This document shows, one piece after another, positions 22,038 to 35,032 of a stretch of DNA of 64,000 nt; the first letter of the stretch is position 1, and the number at the start of each line of letters is the position of its first letter. The notes below the pieces were generated by a model. That model did no database searches and was not told the origin of the DNA. It was given only the letters and a program-made list of their open reading frames with translations. Both the position numbers and the translations under genes were made by a program. The DNA is from Orobanche coerulescens. Its lineage: Eukaryota > Streptophyta > Magnoliopsida > Lamiales > Orobanchaceae. The DNA is taken from assembly GCA_033398695.1 (NCBI GenBank), contig CM065804.1, positions 122,011,501-122,075,500 of the forward strand. The letters are read 5' to 3'.

Positions 22038-22315
22038 CTGTAGGGGCTGAAATGGGGGCTGAAATGGGGAGTGTTTAGGTACTAAAAAGGGGCTGAAAGG
22101 AGAGGTTTTTGTGCTTAAATTGCGGCTAAAAGAGGTGTGTGCGTTTTGGTTGTTGAAGTGGGGGCTGCAACGGGTGGGCTGGTTGCTGAAATGGGACCTG
22201 AGGTGGGTGGGTTTAGGTGCTTAAATGGGGATGAAATGGGCGTGTTTGCGTTCTGAAACGTGGGCTGAAAGAAGGGTGTTTTGGTGCTGAAATTGCAGCT
22301 AAAAGGGGTGATAAT
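22038..22315 (+). repeat. Degenerate minisatellite
   Basis: GGGCTGAAATGGGG-type units of about 50 bp recur five to six times with much variation (for example 22045, 22090, 22160, 22230 and 22262). They give a purine-rich, G-rich plus strand. No gene is seen. Confidence 0.6.
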
Positions 22316-23296
22316 GTACAATAGGGTGAACACAAATCTCAGGTAACTCCCTTCACAAAATATAATGTCTTTGTCGCTGCAAATGGTTTATCGTTTGACA
22401 AATAGAGCCACCAATAGTTAGTGGCAGATAAGTACAATCCAGGAATATGTAACACCCCCAATCCACTCAGGGATATTACACGCCGTAGACCCTCTCCTCG
22501 AGGATCTACCAGGCTGATAACTAAAATCAAACATCTAAACATCGCCTTTAGGACTAAAATGACTCAGTAGACCGATTTGGTCTTTCAATAATAACATACA
22601 ACTCAATTCCAAACACATACCCACGCAGGGGTCAAAATACAATAAACTCCCGTACAACGGGGAAAAGAAAATACAACTAGACCAATACGACATCAACGAA
22701 TCCTCGTGTGATTAGTATCGTTCATCTTTCATCATCCTTCGTGCCGACCCTGTGCTATGCTCCAAAACCTGAATGCAAAAATAGACATCCACCCCCCGAA
22801 TACTCGGGGGTTAGCAAAACTCTACTGTTTTGCTAGTGCAAGTACAAGTGCAAAAATACGAACCATAGAATTCAAGTTCCAAGAATGACAATAATCAGAA
22901 ATCCTCAAAGATTAAAATACAACGAAACGAATACTTCTCGAGGCAAGAGTTTGAGTAAAACTTTCCAAATCCGAAAGATCACAATTAACAAGAACGGTTT
23001 GCAAAATGGTTTAAAATACCCTCGGGAGTTTTAATAGAAAACAAATTAGGATTATAAAATCCTTATCTTTCCAAAAATCAACAGGGGTCACAGCCCAAAG
23101 GTTTTGTTTTCGAAAATAGGAAACCACCAACAATTTACAGGGTCAGAGCCCAACATCACGTGTCCTCAACGGACATAAAATCAACGAAACATAATCACGC
23201 ACGCGCATCGCCTAGGACCGGGACGCCACCACAGACATCCCACCTGAGGCCTCGAAGGACCCTCCCGAGCTGGCTAGCGAAACAAATCACACAAAT

Positions 23297-23520
23297 CTCA
23301 TGGTTGGATCAATCACTTGTTGCATCCTGGCCACATGATCACATGCCATGTGCCACCATAGATTAACTTTGGCGCTCACGGTTGTATCAATCACTTGTTG
23401 CATCCTGGCCACATGATCACATGCCATGTGCCACCGTAGTTTTTCTTAGGCTCTCACGGTTGGATCAATCGCTTGTTGCATCCTGTCCACATGATCACAT
23501 GCCATGTGCCACCGTAGGCC
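23297..23520 (-). repeat. Three 78-bp tandem repeats in LTR C
   Basis: Each unit carries GGTTGGATCAATC, GTTGCATCCTG and CCACATGATCACATGCCATG. The period of 78 bp (26 codons) keeps a frame open, which explains short ORFs with LDQSLVASWPHDHMPCATV. The copies at 28842, 28920 and 28998 in the other LTR have the same period. Confidence 0.85.
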
Positions 23521-24593
23521 CCGCCCACATCCACACAATCACATATATAGCACAATACAACAAAGATATCCAAACAATTCACTCAGAGGCATCAAACACT
23601 AAGCAAAACACCACGTCAAACCACAATGCACCGAAATGAAATAATATACGTCCACACGCAATACCAAGTGAAACAATCAACACCAAACATATCTATAGAA
23701 TTCACATAGTCATTCTCAAACCACACCATTCACAAAACACACGCGTTTTGAAAGTAAGCCTTTAACAAGGCTAAACCGAATCTTTTGAAAGTTCGATTCA
23801 AACGACCAAACAACCACATTTAGACGATCACTAATTATCGTATCCACAAAACAAGAATTGTATGGACAAGGTACTTGCCTCGAATAAGAACAACGTGGAG
23901 AATCGACCGAAGTAGGTTGCCACGAACCGACTACGAACCCGTCGACTCCACCGATCGCCAACTCGCGGTCATAAACTACGAAGGATAATAACAACAATGA
24001 AATGAATTCCATAACACGACTCAAAGCCGTTGAATTCAAAGAATGAATGACGAAAGTTCAAGTGTTTCCCCCAAAACGGCCAAGAACACGATTCGTCCCG
24101 ACAAAACATGAAAACGGAATTCCAAGTTGAAATATGGATATACAATCCATAGAATGTGTTTAACAACATCATTTAACCACAATCGATCCACCAAAAACGG
24201 ATGAAAACGAGATCGAGAACAAATCCCCCAAAAAGTCGATTCGAGGAAAATCATGAAATATACTTCGATTCGACGAAGAACAATGGATTAAATGATGTTA
24301 AACACAAGAATACTACCAAGATTAATCATACCTATCATGAATTAATCAACAATACGGAACGAATCGGACAAAAACGCAAAAAACCCCAAATTCAAGAATT
24401 AAGGGTTCTAAGAAGAGATTACCTTGATTCGCTGGATCAAAGGATGATAACGGATGATTGATCAATGATATAACCTCAAGAACTTCATGGATTTGTTGTT
24501 AAACAACATGGCTCCAAGATCTCCAACTCTCCAGCCGCGGAAGAGAAGGAGAGGAAATGAAAAACGAGAGGAAATGTGGATCTTTCTGTCACA

Positions 24594-24599
24594 TTTATA
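24594..24599 (-). promoter_or_regulatory. Candidate TATA box of LTR C
   Basis: On the minus strand the sequence reads GATATAAATGT, directly after the palindrome cluster and just before a CT-rich leader. Equivalent boxes occur at 30137-30142, 45349-45354 and 50796-50801 in the related LTRs. Confidence 0.55.
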
Positions 24600-24607
24600 T
24601 CGGGCGG

Positions 24608-24895
24608 ACTAGCGTGCGCTAGTCGCCGAGCTAGCGTACGCTATCGGCCGAGCCGTAGTCGAGACACCGCTTTCAGCGCGCAGCCTTCCGACCGTAGCGT
24701 GCGCTAACCGCCGGCCATAGCGTGCACAGTGTCCGGCAGTAGCGTGCGCTACCTGCCGATCCACCCGAGTCCAAGACCGCGCCTCTTGCCTCGGCCGCTA
24801 AAGACGCTGGCCGGCCACCGGCCGTAGCGTGCGTTACCTCCCGACCGTAGCGTGCGCTACCTTCCGGCCGTAGCGTGCGCTACGCCGGTTCCTGC
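24608..24895 (-). repeat. Cluster of TAGCGCACGCTA palindromes in LTR C
   Basis: On the LTR sense strand the 12-mer TAGCGCACGCTA and near variants occur about eight times, spaced 15-50 bp with GC-rich spacers (CCGGCCG, CTGCCGG). The cluster ends within 10 bp of the TATA box. The same motif is in D and E. Confidence 0.85.
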
Positions 24896-25479
24896 CGCAC
24901 CCTTCCGGCTAGTGCCCGCAACCGTCCGGCCAGAACCCGCAATCGTCCGGCCAGTCCCGCAACCGTCCGGTCAGTGCCCGACCACCAGGGCTCGACGACT
25001 CGATTTCCGAAAACGGACGGAACGAACACGACGAAAAGTTCGCGGACAACATCAACGACCCGAAATGAAAACATAATGCAATAATTAATCATACGCGACC
25101 AAGAAAAGGGTCGAGATAACAAATATAGATACGGATACCCATAACTTTGGGTAAATTACAAAATGGCCCAAAACGCCCGAAAATCACGATACGTGATCGA
25201 ATAACCAAACTAAAATTCACAACACGTCTAACAAAGTTAAACGGACTTACGGGAAACTCGAACCAGCAGTTTCGAATGATTCACAAGAATCGAACTCAAG
25301 TGCGGAAAAGTCGCTAAAAAGCACGGAACTCAACAAAACGACACCGAAAAGAACTCGGATGTCAAAAAGTGTAGAATTAATCATTCCCAGAATGACGAAA
25401 CGGTCATGCGCGAGTCGTCAAAATGGACTTCTGCTGAAAAAAAAAGAAATTACCGGAAATCAAAATTACGGGTATTACA

Positions 25480-27976
25480 TTCTACCCTCCTTAAAAGAAG
25501 TTTCGTCCCGAAACTTAAAATAAGTAGGGAGAAGCAATTTCCCCTGCCAGGAAAACTCGACGAGATACATAAATACGAAAACTCGCGCCCGACGGCGAAA
25601 CGCTGCAAGAAACACAAAGAGACATACGACGTGAAAATACGCTCTGCGGCGACTAACACAACGCCACCGATAGAGACATAATAAAATCAACAAGTGACAA
25701 GCGTCATCAAACAGATAATACAATCGAGTCGATTATCCGAACAATCACAAAACACAACGAACGAAAATCAATACGATTGACCAACCCAACGGTTCATCAA
25801 TCAAAACGCGAGCCAAACGCTGAACACATACGGAATTCCACCGTCCAAGGGTTGGAAGATCGAAACAAGACTAATTTCCCGAAGGAGTCTGAACGCTCAA
25901 CAATCACGAGATGAGATCAACAAAAACCGAACAATCAAACGATCGAACCACAACGGTCGAGACAACAAAAAGCGAACAATCATGTTCGAATCACGAAGAA
26001 CAATAAAATTCAAACAACAACTCCAAGGTTCACAAGAATCGAACCGAACTCGGAAAAGTCACAGCGATAACCAGATCGACTCAAAACAAGATCACAGCTC
26101 GTCCGAACGATGAAACCGAAATACAGAACAAGTTCAGAAAGTATCAACAAACACGAGCGAGTCGATAGAATTGAGAAAGAGGAAATGCAGAAGCCAAAAA
26201 TAATACGGGTATTATATTCGACCTCTTCTAAAAGAAGTGTCGTCCCCGAAACTCACAACAACGAAATCAAGGAGACGACACAACAAGCAACCGACAGAAA
26301 CATCCTTCGAAGGCCTCTCAAAGATGATTCTGATTACTGTGCTGAAGTGCGAACTCCGAAAGTCTCGGTAGCCAATTCGCAAAACTGAATTCGGTGTCCC
26401 TCGAGTCCACACTTGAAATGTGTTACCGACGAGAAGGACAATTTACACGTGCATGCCCCGGCACATCACGGTTGAAACGTCTCGGCTCGACATACCAAAA
26501 ATACAAATGCTAGATATAATGGGGCATAACGTCGCAAAACAACATAGCGGAGATGCCAACTCAGCACAACAAAGAATCATAACACATATCATATACAACG
26601 ATTACCATCGTAAAGTAATACACACACAAACAATACAGCAACGACGGTATCATTCGGCAACCTTAACGGCCCGAACAATAACCAGCACATAATTACAAAC
26701 ATCATGAAACAATCACACATGTACACAAAGGTACAAATCCAAGCTTTAACAGCTCACACAGGTGCGATAACACGCAAGTCACCACGAAATGAAAACATTA
26801 AAGATCGTCATCACACCTCCCACAAAGGGCTAACAAAACATATGCGTGGCGAACGACTCAACGTTCACACCACCAATTCAATCACAATTCGGAGGGCTAA
26901 CACCCTAACAACAATACCAACATCATACACACCTTCTCCGACCACAAGCAGGAAATGATGGGTTTTTTAAAAAAACGAAAACCACCTTTTGAAAACAGTT
27001 TGGAAACACCAGTTGATCTTGAGTATCATTTTACAAAAAGTTGAACAAACATCATTTTTGAGACTTTGAAAATCATCTTGCGTTTGAACAAAAATGAGGA
27101 CACCTTTCTTTTAGTGAAAAACTTTCAGAATATCCGACCCTCGGGTCTAAGTATAAGTGTTTCTAAACATCGAAAATATCTCAAAACATTTTGGCCCTCG
27201 AGGTAGAAGAATTTTTGAAACATGTTGTGGCACCTTGGATGTACCACGAGAAAATAATTCATTTTAAAAGTACATCTCGAAATTTATTTCCTAAGATACT
27301 CAAGGTTTTCAAGGATAATTCAATGGGCTAGAATGCCAAAAAATTTAAGGTAATTACACAAAACTTTATAGCGCCGTGGGTCCCGCGTTGGAACCCACCA
27401 GGCTAAAAACTATTTACAAAAACGCCAAAAAGGCCGATGACGGTAATATTTCAAAAACTCACAAAATCCATTTACAAAATACTAAATACCGTCATAAGAA
27501 TTTCGCCAAAACGATCAAGGCCATAATGCCAAAAAAAACTCAGTTAAGGGAATCACTTTTGGAAATAAAACTCAGTCGGTAAAATACTGAAAGCCATTAC
27601 AAAAGGACTCACGCAGCGGATAAAAGAAATACAGTTCGACATGCACAGTCCAACAACAATACTCCTCATACGAACGAAATATGAGAGTCAAATAACCACA
27701 TATCACGAAATCAAAATCCATAAGAGGATTCCATCAGTTAACAAATAATCAAAAAAAAATAGCTCGTGTCACACGAGGTACAACACAAAGAAGGGAGACT
27801 TACATCCACAGGTCGCACGAAGATGATGATCGCCCCATGATAGTAATCACGACCAACAAACTCAGACGACGCGTCGCGACACGACTTAGTCAGACAAAAT
27901 CTGACGAGATAAAACTCAACAGACACCACTGACCCGACAGCCTAGGTTTCCACAACCTAAGCTCCGATACCATTTA
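25480..27976 (-). other. Internal region of C without coding capacity
   Basis: This 2.5-kb AT-rich region has no gag or pol frame on either strand. At its 3' side (minus strand) lie the purine tract (CCCTCCTT on the plus strand, 25485-25492) and the hairpin AAGTTTC/GAAACTT (25498-25516). At its 5' side is the primer site (27961-27972, TGGTATCGGAGC on the minus strand). Short open frames of up to about 100 codons show no recognised domain. Confidence 0.8.
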
Positions 27977-30252
27977 TGTAACACCCCCAATCCACTCAGG
28001 GATATTACACGCCGTAGACCCTCTCCTCGAGGATCTACCAGGCTGATAACTAAAATCAAACATCTAAACATCGCCTTTAGGCTAAAATGACTCAGTAGAC
28101 CGATTTGGTCTTTCCATAATAACATACAACTCAATTCCAAACACATACCCACGCAGGGGTCAAAATACAATAAACTCCCGTACAACGGGGAAAAGATACT
28201 GCAGCGGAAAAGAAAATACAACTAGACCAATACGACATCAACGGATCCTCGTGTGATTAGTATCGTTCATCTTTCATCATCCTTCGTGCCGACCCTGTGC
28301 TATGCTCCAAAACCTGAATGCGAAAATAGACATCCACCCCCCGAATACTCGGGGGTTAGCAAAACTCCACTGTTTTGCTAGTGCAAGTACAAGTGCAAAA
28401 ATACGAGCCATACAATTCAAGTTCCAAGAATGACAATAATCAGAAATCGTCAAAGATTATAATACAACGAAACGAATACTTCTCGAGGCAAGAGTTTGAG
28501 TAAAACTTTCCAAATTCGAAAGATCACAATTAACGAGAACGGTTTGCAAAATGGTTTAAAATACCCTCGGGAGTTTTAATAGAAAACAAATTAGGATTAT
28601 CAAATCCTTATCTTTCCAAAAATCAACAGGGGTCACAGCCCAAAGGTTTTGTTTTCGCAAATAGGAAACCACCAACAATTTACAGGGTCAGAGCCCAACA
28701 TCACGTGTCCTCAACAGACATAAAATCAACGAAACATAATCACGCACGTGCATCGCCTAGGACCGGGACGCCACCACAGACATCCCACCCGAGTCCTCGA
28801 AGGACCCTCCCGAGCTGGCTAGCGAAACAAATCACACACATCTCACGGTTGGATCAATCACTTGTTGCATCCTGGCCACATGATCACATGCCATGTGCCA
28901 CCGTAGATTAACTTTGGCGCTCACGGTTGGATCAATCACTTGTTGCATCCTGGCCACATGATCACATGCCATGTGCCACCGTAGTTTTTCTTAGGCTCTC
29001 ACGGTTGGATCAATCGCTTGTTGCATCCTGGCCACATGATCACATGCCATGTGCCACCGTAGGCCCCGCCCACATCCCCACAATCACATATATAGCACAA
29101 TACAACAAAGATATCCAAACAATTCACTCAGAGGCATCAAACACTTAGCAAAACACCACGTCAAACCACAATGCACCGAAATGAAATAATATACGTCCAC
29201 ACGCAATACCAAGTGCAACATCAACACCAAACATATCCATAGAATTCACATAGTCATTCTCAAACCACACCATTCACAAAACACACGCGTTTTGAAAGCA
29301 AGCCTTTAACAAGGCTAAACCGAATCTTTTGAAATTTCGATTCAAACGACCAAACAACCACATTTAGAAGATCACTAATTATCGTATCCACAAAACAAGA
29401 ATTGTATGGACAATGTACTTGCCTTGAATAAGAACAACGTGGAGAATCGACAGAAGTAGGTTGACACGAACCGACTACGAACCCGCCGACTCCACCGATC
29501 GCCAACTCGCGGTCATAAACAACGAAGGACAATAACAACAATGAAATGAATTCCATAACACGACTCAAAGCCATTGAATTCAAAGAACGAATGACGAAAG
29601 TTCAAGTATTTCCCCCAAAACGGCCAAGAACACGATTCGTCCCGACAAAACACGAAAACGGAATTCCAAGTTGAAATATGGATATACAATCCATAGAATG
29701 TGTTTAACAACATCATTTAACCACAATCGATCCACCAAAAACGGATGAAAATGAGATTGAGAACAAATCCCCCAAAAAGTCGATTCGAGGGAAATCAAGA
29801 AATATACTTCGATTCGACGAAGAACAATGGATTAAATGATGTTAAACACAAGAATACTATCAGGATTAATCATACCCATCATGAATTAATCAACAATATG
29901 GAACGAATCGGACAAAAACGCAAAAACCCCCAAATTCAAGAATTTAGGGTTCTAAGAAGAGATTACCTTGATTCGCTGGATCAAAGGATGATAACGGATG
30001 ATTGATCAATGATATAACCTCAAGAACTTCATGGATTTGTTGTTAAACAACATGGCTCCAAGATCTCCAAGTATCCAGCCGCGGAAGAGAATGAGAGGAA
30101 ATGAAAAACGAGAGGAAATGTGACTACTCTGTCACATTTATACTGGGTCGGACTAGCGTGCGCTAGGCTGCCGAGCTAGCGTACGCTATGGGCCCAGGCC
30201 GCAGTCCAGAGACACTGCTCGGCCAGGTAGCGCGCGCAGCCTTCCGGCCGTA
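27977..30252 (-). repeat. 5' LTR of element C, right end cut by inversion
   Basis: It starts at TGTAACACCCCC next to the primer site and follows the other LTR to GGCCGTA at 30252. There it changes abruptly into unrelated DNA. The part missing here is exactly the part present in plus orientation at 36517-37285. Confidence 0.9.
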
Positions 30253-32049
30253 AACACATACTCATAGATGACTCTCGTGGCAAGGTCGAGAAAGAGATCA
30301 TATAATAACATCATACTCATGAGAAGAAAATCCCATGAAGGGTCAAAATATATATCAATATATCATATGCATCATAATAGTACAATTGCCTTCAACGAGG
30401 TCTTACTGACTACCAATATAAGCTGATCTAGGCTACATGTCTACACATATACCAATATATGGGATGCTCTAACAAATAGCATTGCCGTCTATAAAATAAG
30501 AAAGTGCTAGACATCAGAACGACACGTATAAGCAAAAGAAGTGACGTTCTGCATATAAAAATACAAAATAAACGGCTAGCACCATCCTGAGCTATCTCAA
30601 GTCACCCTCGACTCGGCGGTCAAGTTGTCCTGCTCGGAGAACTTCTCCGGATCTTCTTCTAACTCCTCGTCTAAAGCTGGAGAGACTGCAACAAGGTCTT
30701 TAGTGACTCTGTGCTTCTTTGGAAGAAATAGATGAGCATCATCTGGGATCGGTCGTGGATGGACTAGATCGATGACTGGCATAGGTCGAAGTGGCGGAGA
30801 CGTCCTCATGAGAATAAAAGGCTCGGTCCTCACGTCCCTGCGGCGAGGTGCTGAGGTCCCTGCCTCCATGTCTAACCCATCCTGAGCACGAGACGGTGAA
30901 TCAAGAACCACCTGGTTCGGTAGAGGTGTAGATAGCCTCTCCGGCAAGGCTCCCCTAGCATAAGGTCGAAGCACGCAAGCTCCAGGGGGAGGTGCACGGT
31001 ACTGGAGGTACTGAGTGGTAATGCGGATAGCAAAGGCCATGAAATCTCCGAACGGTTCTAAAGTGTCTCACGCAAAAAGATATAATACCATGAGACTGCA
31101 GCAGCCTAGTCCCTCCACTCGATCGGAAGGAGGTCGATAAGGCGCTGAATGCCCTCATAGTCTGAGACACCATGAGAAACAGCTAAGCGCCATGTCGCCT
31201 CTAGGTCTGCCACGTACTGGCCCCCGGTGGCACCTGTGCCTCGATACATGTTGCATAAAGCTTCCACAAGGTCGCACGGCATCTGCCTTCTCCTTGTTGA
31301 CTTACGTGGCGTCATATTCGTGGTCGCCATCCTATGAAGAAGGTATACGTATAATACATCAACGTCTCAACATAATAGAACAACTCTACTAAAGGGTTCT
31401 CAGAAGAAGGATATAAATCTCGTCCCAAGTTCTCGACTCAGACTCTGGACTCTGAGAAACACCTAACATAAATATAATAATATACTCTCTAACGGGGTAC
31501 GTTATGAAAGTTATTCGGGTTCCTCCCTAAATGGACATCCCGATAAAATAACCATACTCGTATTACTCGTACGTAAGTCATATTCGTTGGAGACGTCACT
31601 GCATCATCGATCCTCGTTATTACATCGTCATTGTTCGTCCTTCACATTCGTACATATGTTGAAATACTTAAGGCGCATAAGTTCTCGTTCGCGAAATAGA
31701 AGACACTAAGGAAGTTTCTAGGTTCTCGTCTTTCATGTTTCTTGATCAGCAACCATTCATGCATAAATCGTAAAATAAAAATTCATATAGTACATGCTTC
31801 GTCATACATATATCGTTCCATATATGTTCATAATTAACATTTCATAAAAGCTCGTAAAGAGATACATTTTCATGGAAAAATAAATTTGAATCATAAAGAC
31901 AAGTAAATCTTTTACCTTACTATTGAGTTGAGCATGACATGATGGGGTGTTGAGTTGACAATTGATTCTTAAATCAGTTTAGGGAATCGAACTAAACTTT
32001 GCTTGAAAGAACATAGACTCAGAGCGAACGAACCCCTCCGATAACATTC
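30253..32049 (-). other. Leader side of element B, inverted, with unidentified ORFs
   Basis: Read on the minus strand, this follows the LTR end at 32050. A weak primer site (CCTCCGATAACA on the plus strand, 32035-32046) is next. Two short open frames follow (31330-31106, starting MATTNMTPRKSTRRRQ, and 31040-30597, Pro/Arg-rich with an acidic end). They are in different frames and match no domain I know. They may be a degraded 5' gene of B or a later insertion. The last 340 bp before the break look non-coding. Confidence 0.45.
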
Positions 32050-34286
32050 TGTCACGGCCCCTTATCCCTAAGGACGGCACAGCCGGAGCGTGACCCGGGG
32101 TAGGAATTAAGAAGCGGGGAAGAAAGGGGGAGACATATGTTTCATAAGAAATAGGAGTGAATTTCCATGAATAACCTATCAAGGCATCATGAAGGGAAAT
32201 CAATCCCAGGGGAATGACTTAGAATCCAAAGTACGATACATAGTTATAATATTAGCCTTGAAGTTTAGAAAAAGGCTTCATAGCATATTACAATCAACAT
32301 AACTTAGAAAGTAAAATCATAAAGAGTGTTTGCAGCGGAAAAACATGGTTGGTTACATATATGAAGATATGTAACCGGGGCTTAACATTGATCATAAACA
32401 TAGACTTCCACACAACACCGTCTGTCACATCCCTTGCTCAACCTGCACATTTTTAAAAAATATACAGGGCTGAGTACAACGTACTCCGTGAACATATTGC
32501 CAAAACATAAAATATGCTTTCGTATTTGTCATCATACATATAAGCAGTAACACACGAGGGTTTTAAGAAAAAACCCATATTTACTAAATCATTTCATTTC
32601 ATAGCATATATCATCAGATTCACCATATCCATAATTTACGCCGGGGAAGGTGGCCACTTCCCGCGAACGTTACTCCCCGAGATCGGCCACTCCGAAGAGA
32701 GCTCACAATCCTGAGTACTGTGTACACTAACCCTGCCAGCAACCTTTGTCTAGCTCAGGATCCGATCATTTCATAGGTTGGCAAGCCAATAGCGATACGT
32801 TCATAAGAATCCACATAAAAGTTTTTATGCATCATAAACATTTGAAATCATAATTTGCTTGTAACACATTTCATCAAGATAGAGCAAAGCTCAAATCATT
32901 TTCGTATAGAAAGCCCACATGGACAAGTAATAAATGCAAGCAAAAATGATTCTCTGCTCTTCCTTACGCTTCAGTCTGCTACTCCACCTTTCATCAGAAA
33001 CAACTAAGTTTAGCGGTCGATCGAACTTAACGAAGTCTAACGGACAACGGACTCAATCTACATGTTTAACATTCGACTTAAGTTTAATAATAAAAGCTAT
33101 GATTCTCTTAGAGAACCTAACTGACCATATAATATATAAGATACTAACAACGGTAATCGATACTCGATTCCATTACACATTCCTTGGTCCGAAAACCAAC
33201 ATCAAACACTTAACATAATCATAACATAATGTGCATTAAGGATGGAAATAATTAGCATTATATTAATGCACACTAAGAACTAGATAGTGTATCTTATACC
33301 ACTGGAAAGCCACTGAAGTCTAGCTTCATTTCAATTTTACAGACCTCAAAAATATTAAACGTGGAGAAAGTTATGGCCGTTTCCGTGAAGTGTAATGAAA
33401 CTGCCAATATCCGACGAACATGGGAAAAACATCATATTAACCTAGAGCTCGTTTCTAGCAATGAAAACCCTGAACATGTAAACTCTAATCATGCATATCA
33501 TACTTATAACACATATAGGAGTCGACATACAAGCATACTTCTTGATATTACAACTCCATTTCATAATCTTTTCTTTTGAAAACATAACTACTTACTCATT
33601 TTTATTTCGCAACATTAAACCTTCAAACATCATTAACATCAAGTATCATCATCAAGCATCAATTATTTCCAACATCAAACAACACACTTAACATATACTC
33701 ATGTTGATAATCAAAGTCTTGGTCCTAACATACAAATGGCCTAAACATGACTTTAAAATCCTCAATACATAACATGCTCCTTAACTACATCAAATATTAC
33801 CAACACATCTTCCAACTTCATAAATCTAACTTCATGCTCTTGTTTTCAAATAAATCTTCAAAAACATTTTATAAAAATCTTACAAAAACATATCATGTAC
33901 TTCTTTCATACATCATCACAATTATCAAGTTACTTCTGAACATATATCAACATATCAAGAACTAAGCATGATTCTTCCTCACTTTCAAAACACCAAACAT
34001 TTTATAAAAATCCCATAAATTCAACACAGCATCATATCATCATATAGCAACATATTGTGTAAGAAAATCATAAGAAAAACAACACATGATTGGGTTATAA
34101 AACCCTAAAAGCTTCGGCCAACATGAAAAAAAATCAAGACATGATTACAACTTGTTCTAAACACTTTCAAGAACCTTAAAATCAACTTAGAGACAACATA
34201 CAAAACATTATAACATTAAACCTAAACTCTTCATATATTTTCCAAATTTTAAAGTGATCCAAAACCTATTTTTACTTAGGTAGAAA
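32050..34286 (-). repeat. Right part of the B'/B shared LTR, inverted
   Basis: On the minus strand it matches 42240-42415 joined to 51701-53771 of the 3' LTR, and ends with GTGACA at 32055-32050. It starts at TTTCTACC, the exact continuation of the LTR piece ending at 14451. The AAA at 34284-34286 is the target duplication of CACTA X. Confidence 0.88.
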
Positions 34287-35032
34287 CCCTAGTAGAATAA
34301 ACATCAAAGACTTCGGTACGTCTCACTTCGGTAATGTATATTAGCAAAGTAAAAACAAACAACAACTTCGCTTTTCAATTTACTGAAGTAAAAAACCCAT
34401 ATAGACTTCAGTAAATGGTACCAAACAAAAAAGCAGGAGCTAGTTAGAAATTTTAAGTTACAAAGACTTCGCTAATTTGATAATTACTGAAGTAAAAAAT
34501 GTGAAATTTTATTTTTTACCAAAAAATTTTACAATAGCGAAGTGTATGTCTTGAGACCGGGAATTAATATTTTGAGGTTCAATCTGAAGAGAGATTAGAA
34601 GATGAGTGGGGCAAAAAATCAAGAGTTCTGGAAGTTGAGGGCTAGATTGAATTAACCCTAAAAAGGTTGGGTATAAAACCCCTTTTATAGAATTAAATAT
34701 AAAATTTAAAATTATGTTATAAAATATTATATATATATATATATTTCATGTACCTCGTGTCGTGTCGTGTACCGAAAGGATAAACACAAAACCGAAACTA
34801 AATCTCTATCATGTACTTTCATATTTGTGTATTTTCATATCGTGTACTCAAAATACAAATACAAATACTAAATTTTTGTGTCGTTTTCATGTCGTGTGGT
34901 AAATTTCCGGGTCTAGTTATTCGTAGTCAAAGGTCCAACTCAACAGTGTCAACTAACCAGAAACAGGCACGGGATTGGCCTACATGGCCCGACTCACTTG
35001 TCACCTTTCACAAGAACAAAAAGTGGATTTGA
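34287..35032 (-). mobile_element. CACTA element X, right arm (inverted)
   Basis: The terminus reads CCCTAGTAGAATAAAC, one base off CACTAGTAG, followed by ATCAAAGACTTCGG. It closely matches the terminus at 57857-57828 on the minus strand. Subterminal ACTTCGG and GAAGTAAAAA motifs follow to about 34520. The remainder is AT-rich with no gene recognised. A TA microsatellite lies near 34730. Confidence 0.78.

Larger units (their letters stand above)
22448..25479 (-). repeat. 3' LTR of element C
   Basis: It runs (plus strand) from TGTAACACCCCC to GGTATTACA, 3032 bp. It contains three 78-bp tandem units (23297, 23375, 23453), a TATA box on the minus strand and a palindrome cluster (24608-24895). 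It matches 27977-30252 plus the inverted 36517-37285, apart from a 16-bp insertion near 28194 and a loss of about 9 bp at the break. Confidence 0.9.
22448..30252 (-). mobile_element. Non-autonomous LTR element C (LARD type), continues at 36517-37285
   Basis: It has two LTRs of about 3.03 kb flanking a 2.5-kb internal region with primer site and purine tract but no gag or pol frame; this is the layout of a large retrotransposon derivative. The primer site matches Met-initiator type, so it may borrow proteins from a chromovirus. The left flank is GAATA (22443-22447). The right LTR stops at 30252, and its missing 769 bp lie inverted at 36517-37285, followed by the inverted duplication TATTC (36512-36516). 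Confidence 0.88.

Noticed and set aside
24608..24895. CRISPR-like array of short palindromic repeats
   Set aside because: Repeats are 12 bp with irregular spacers, lie inside LTRs in plant DNA, and occur in several LTRs with the same flanks.
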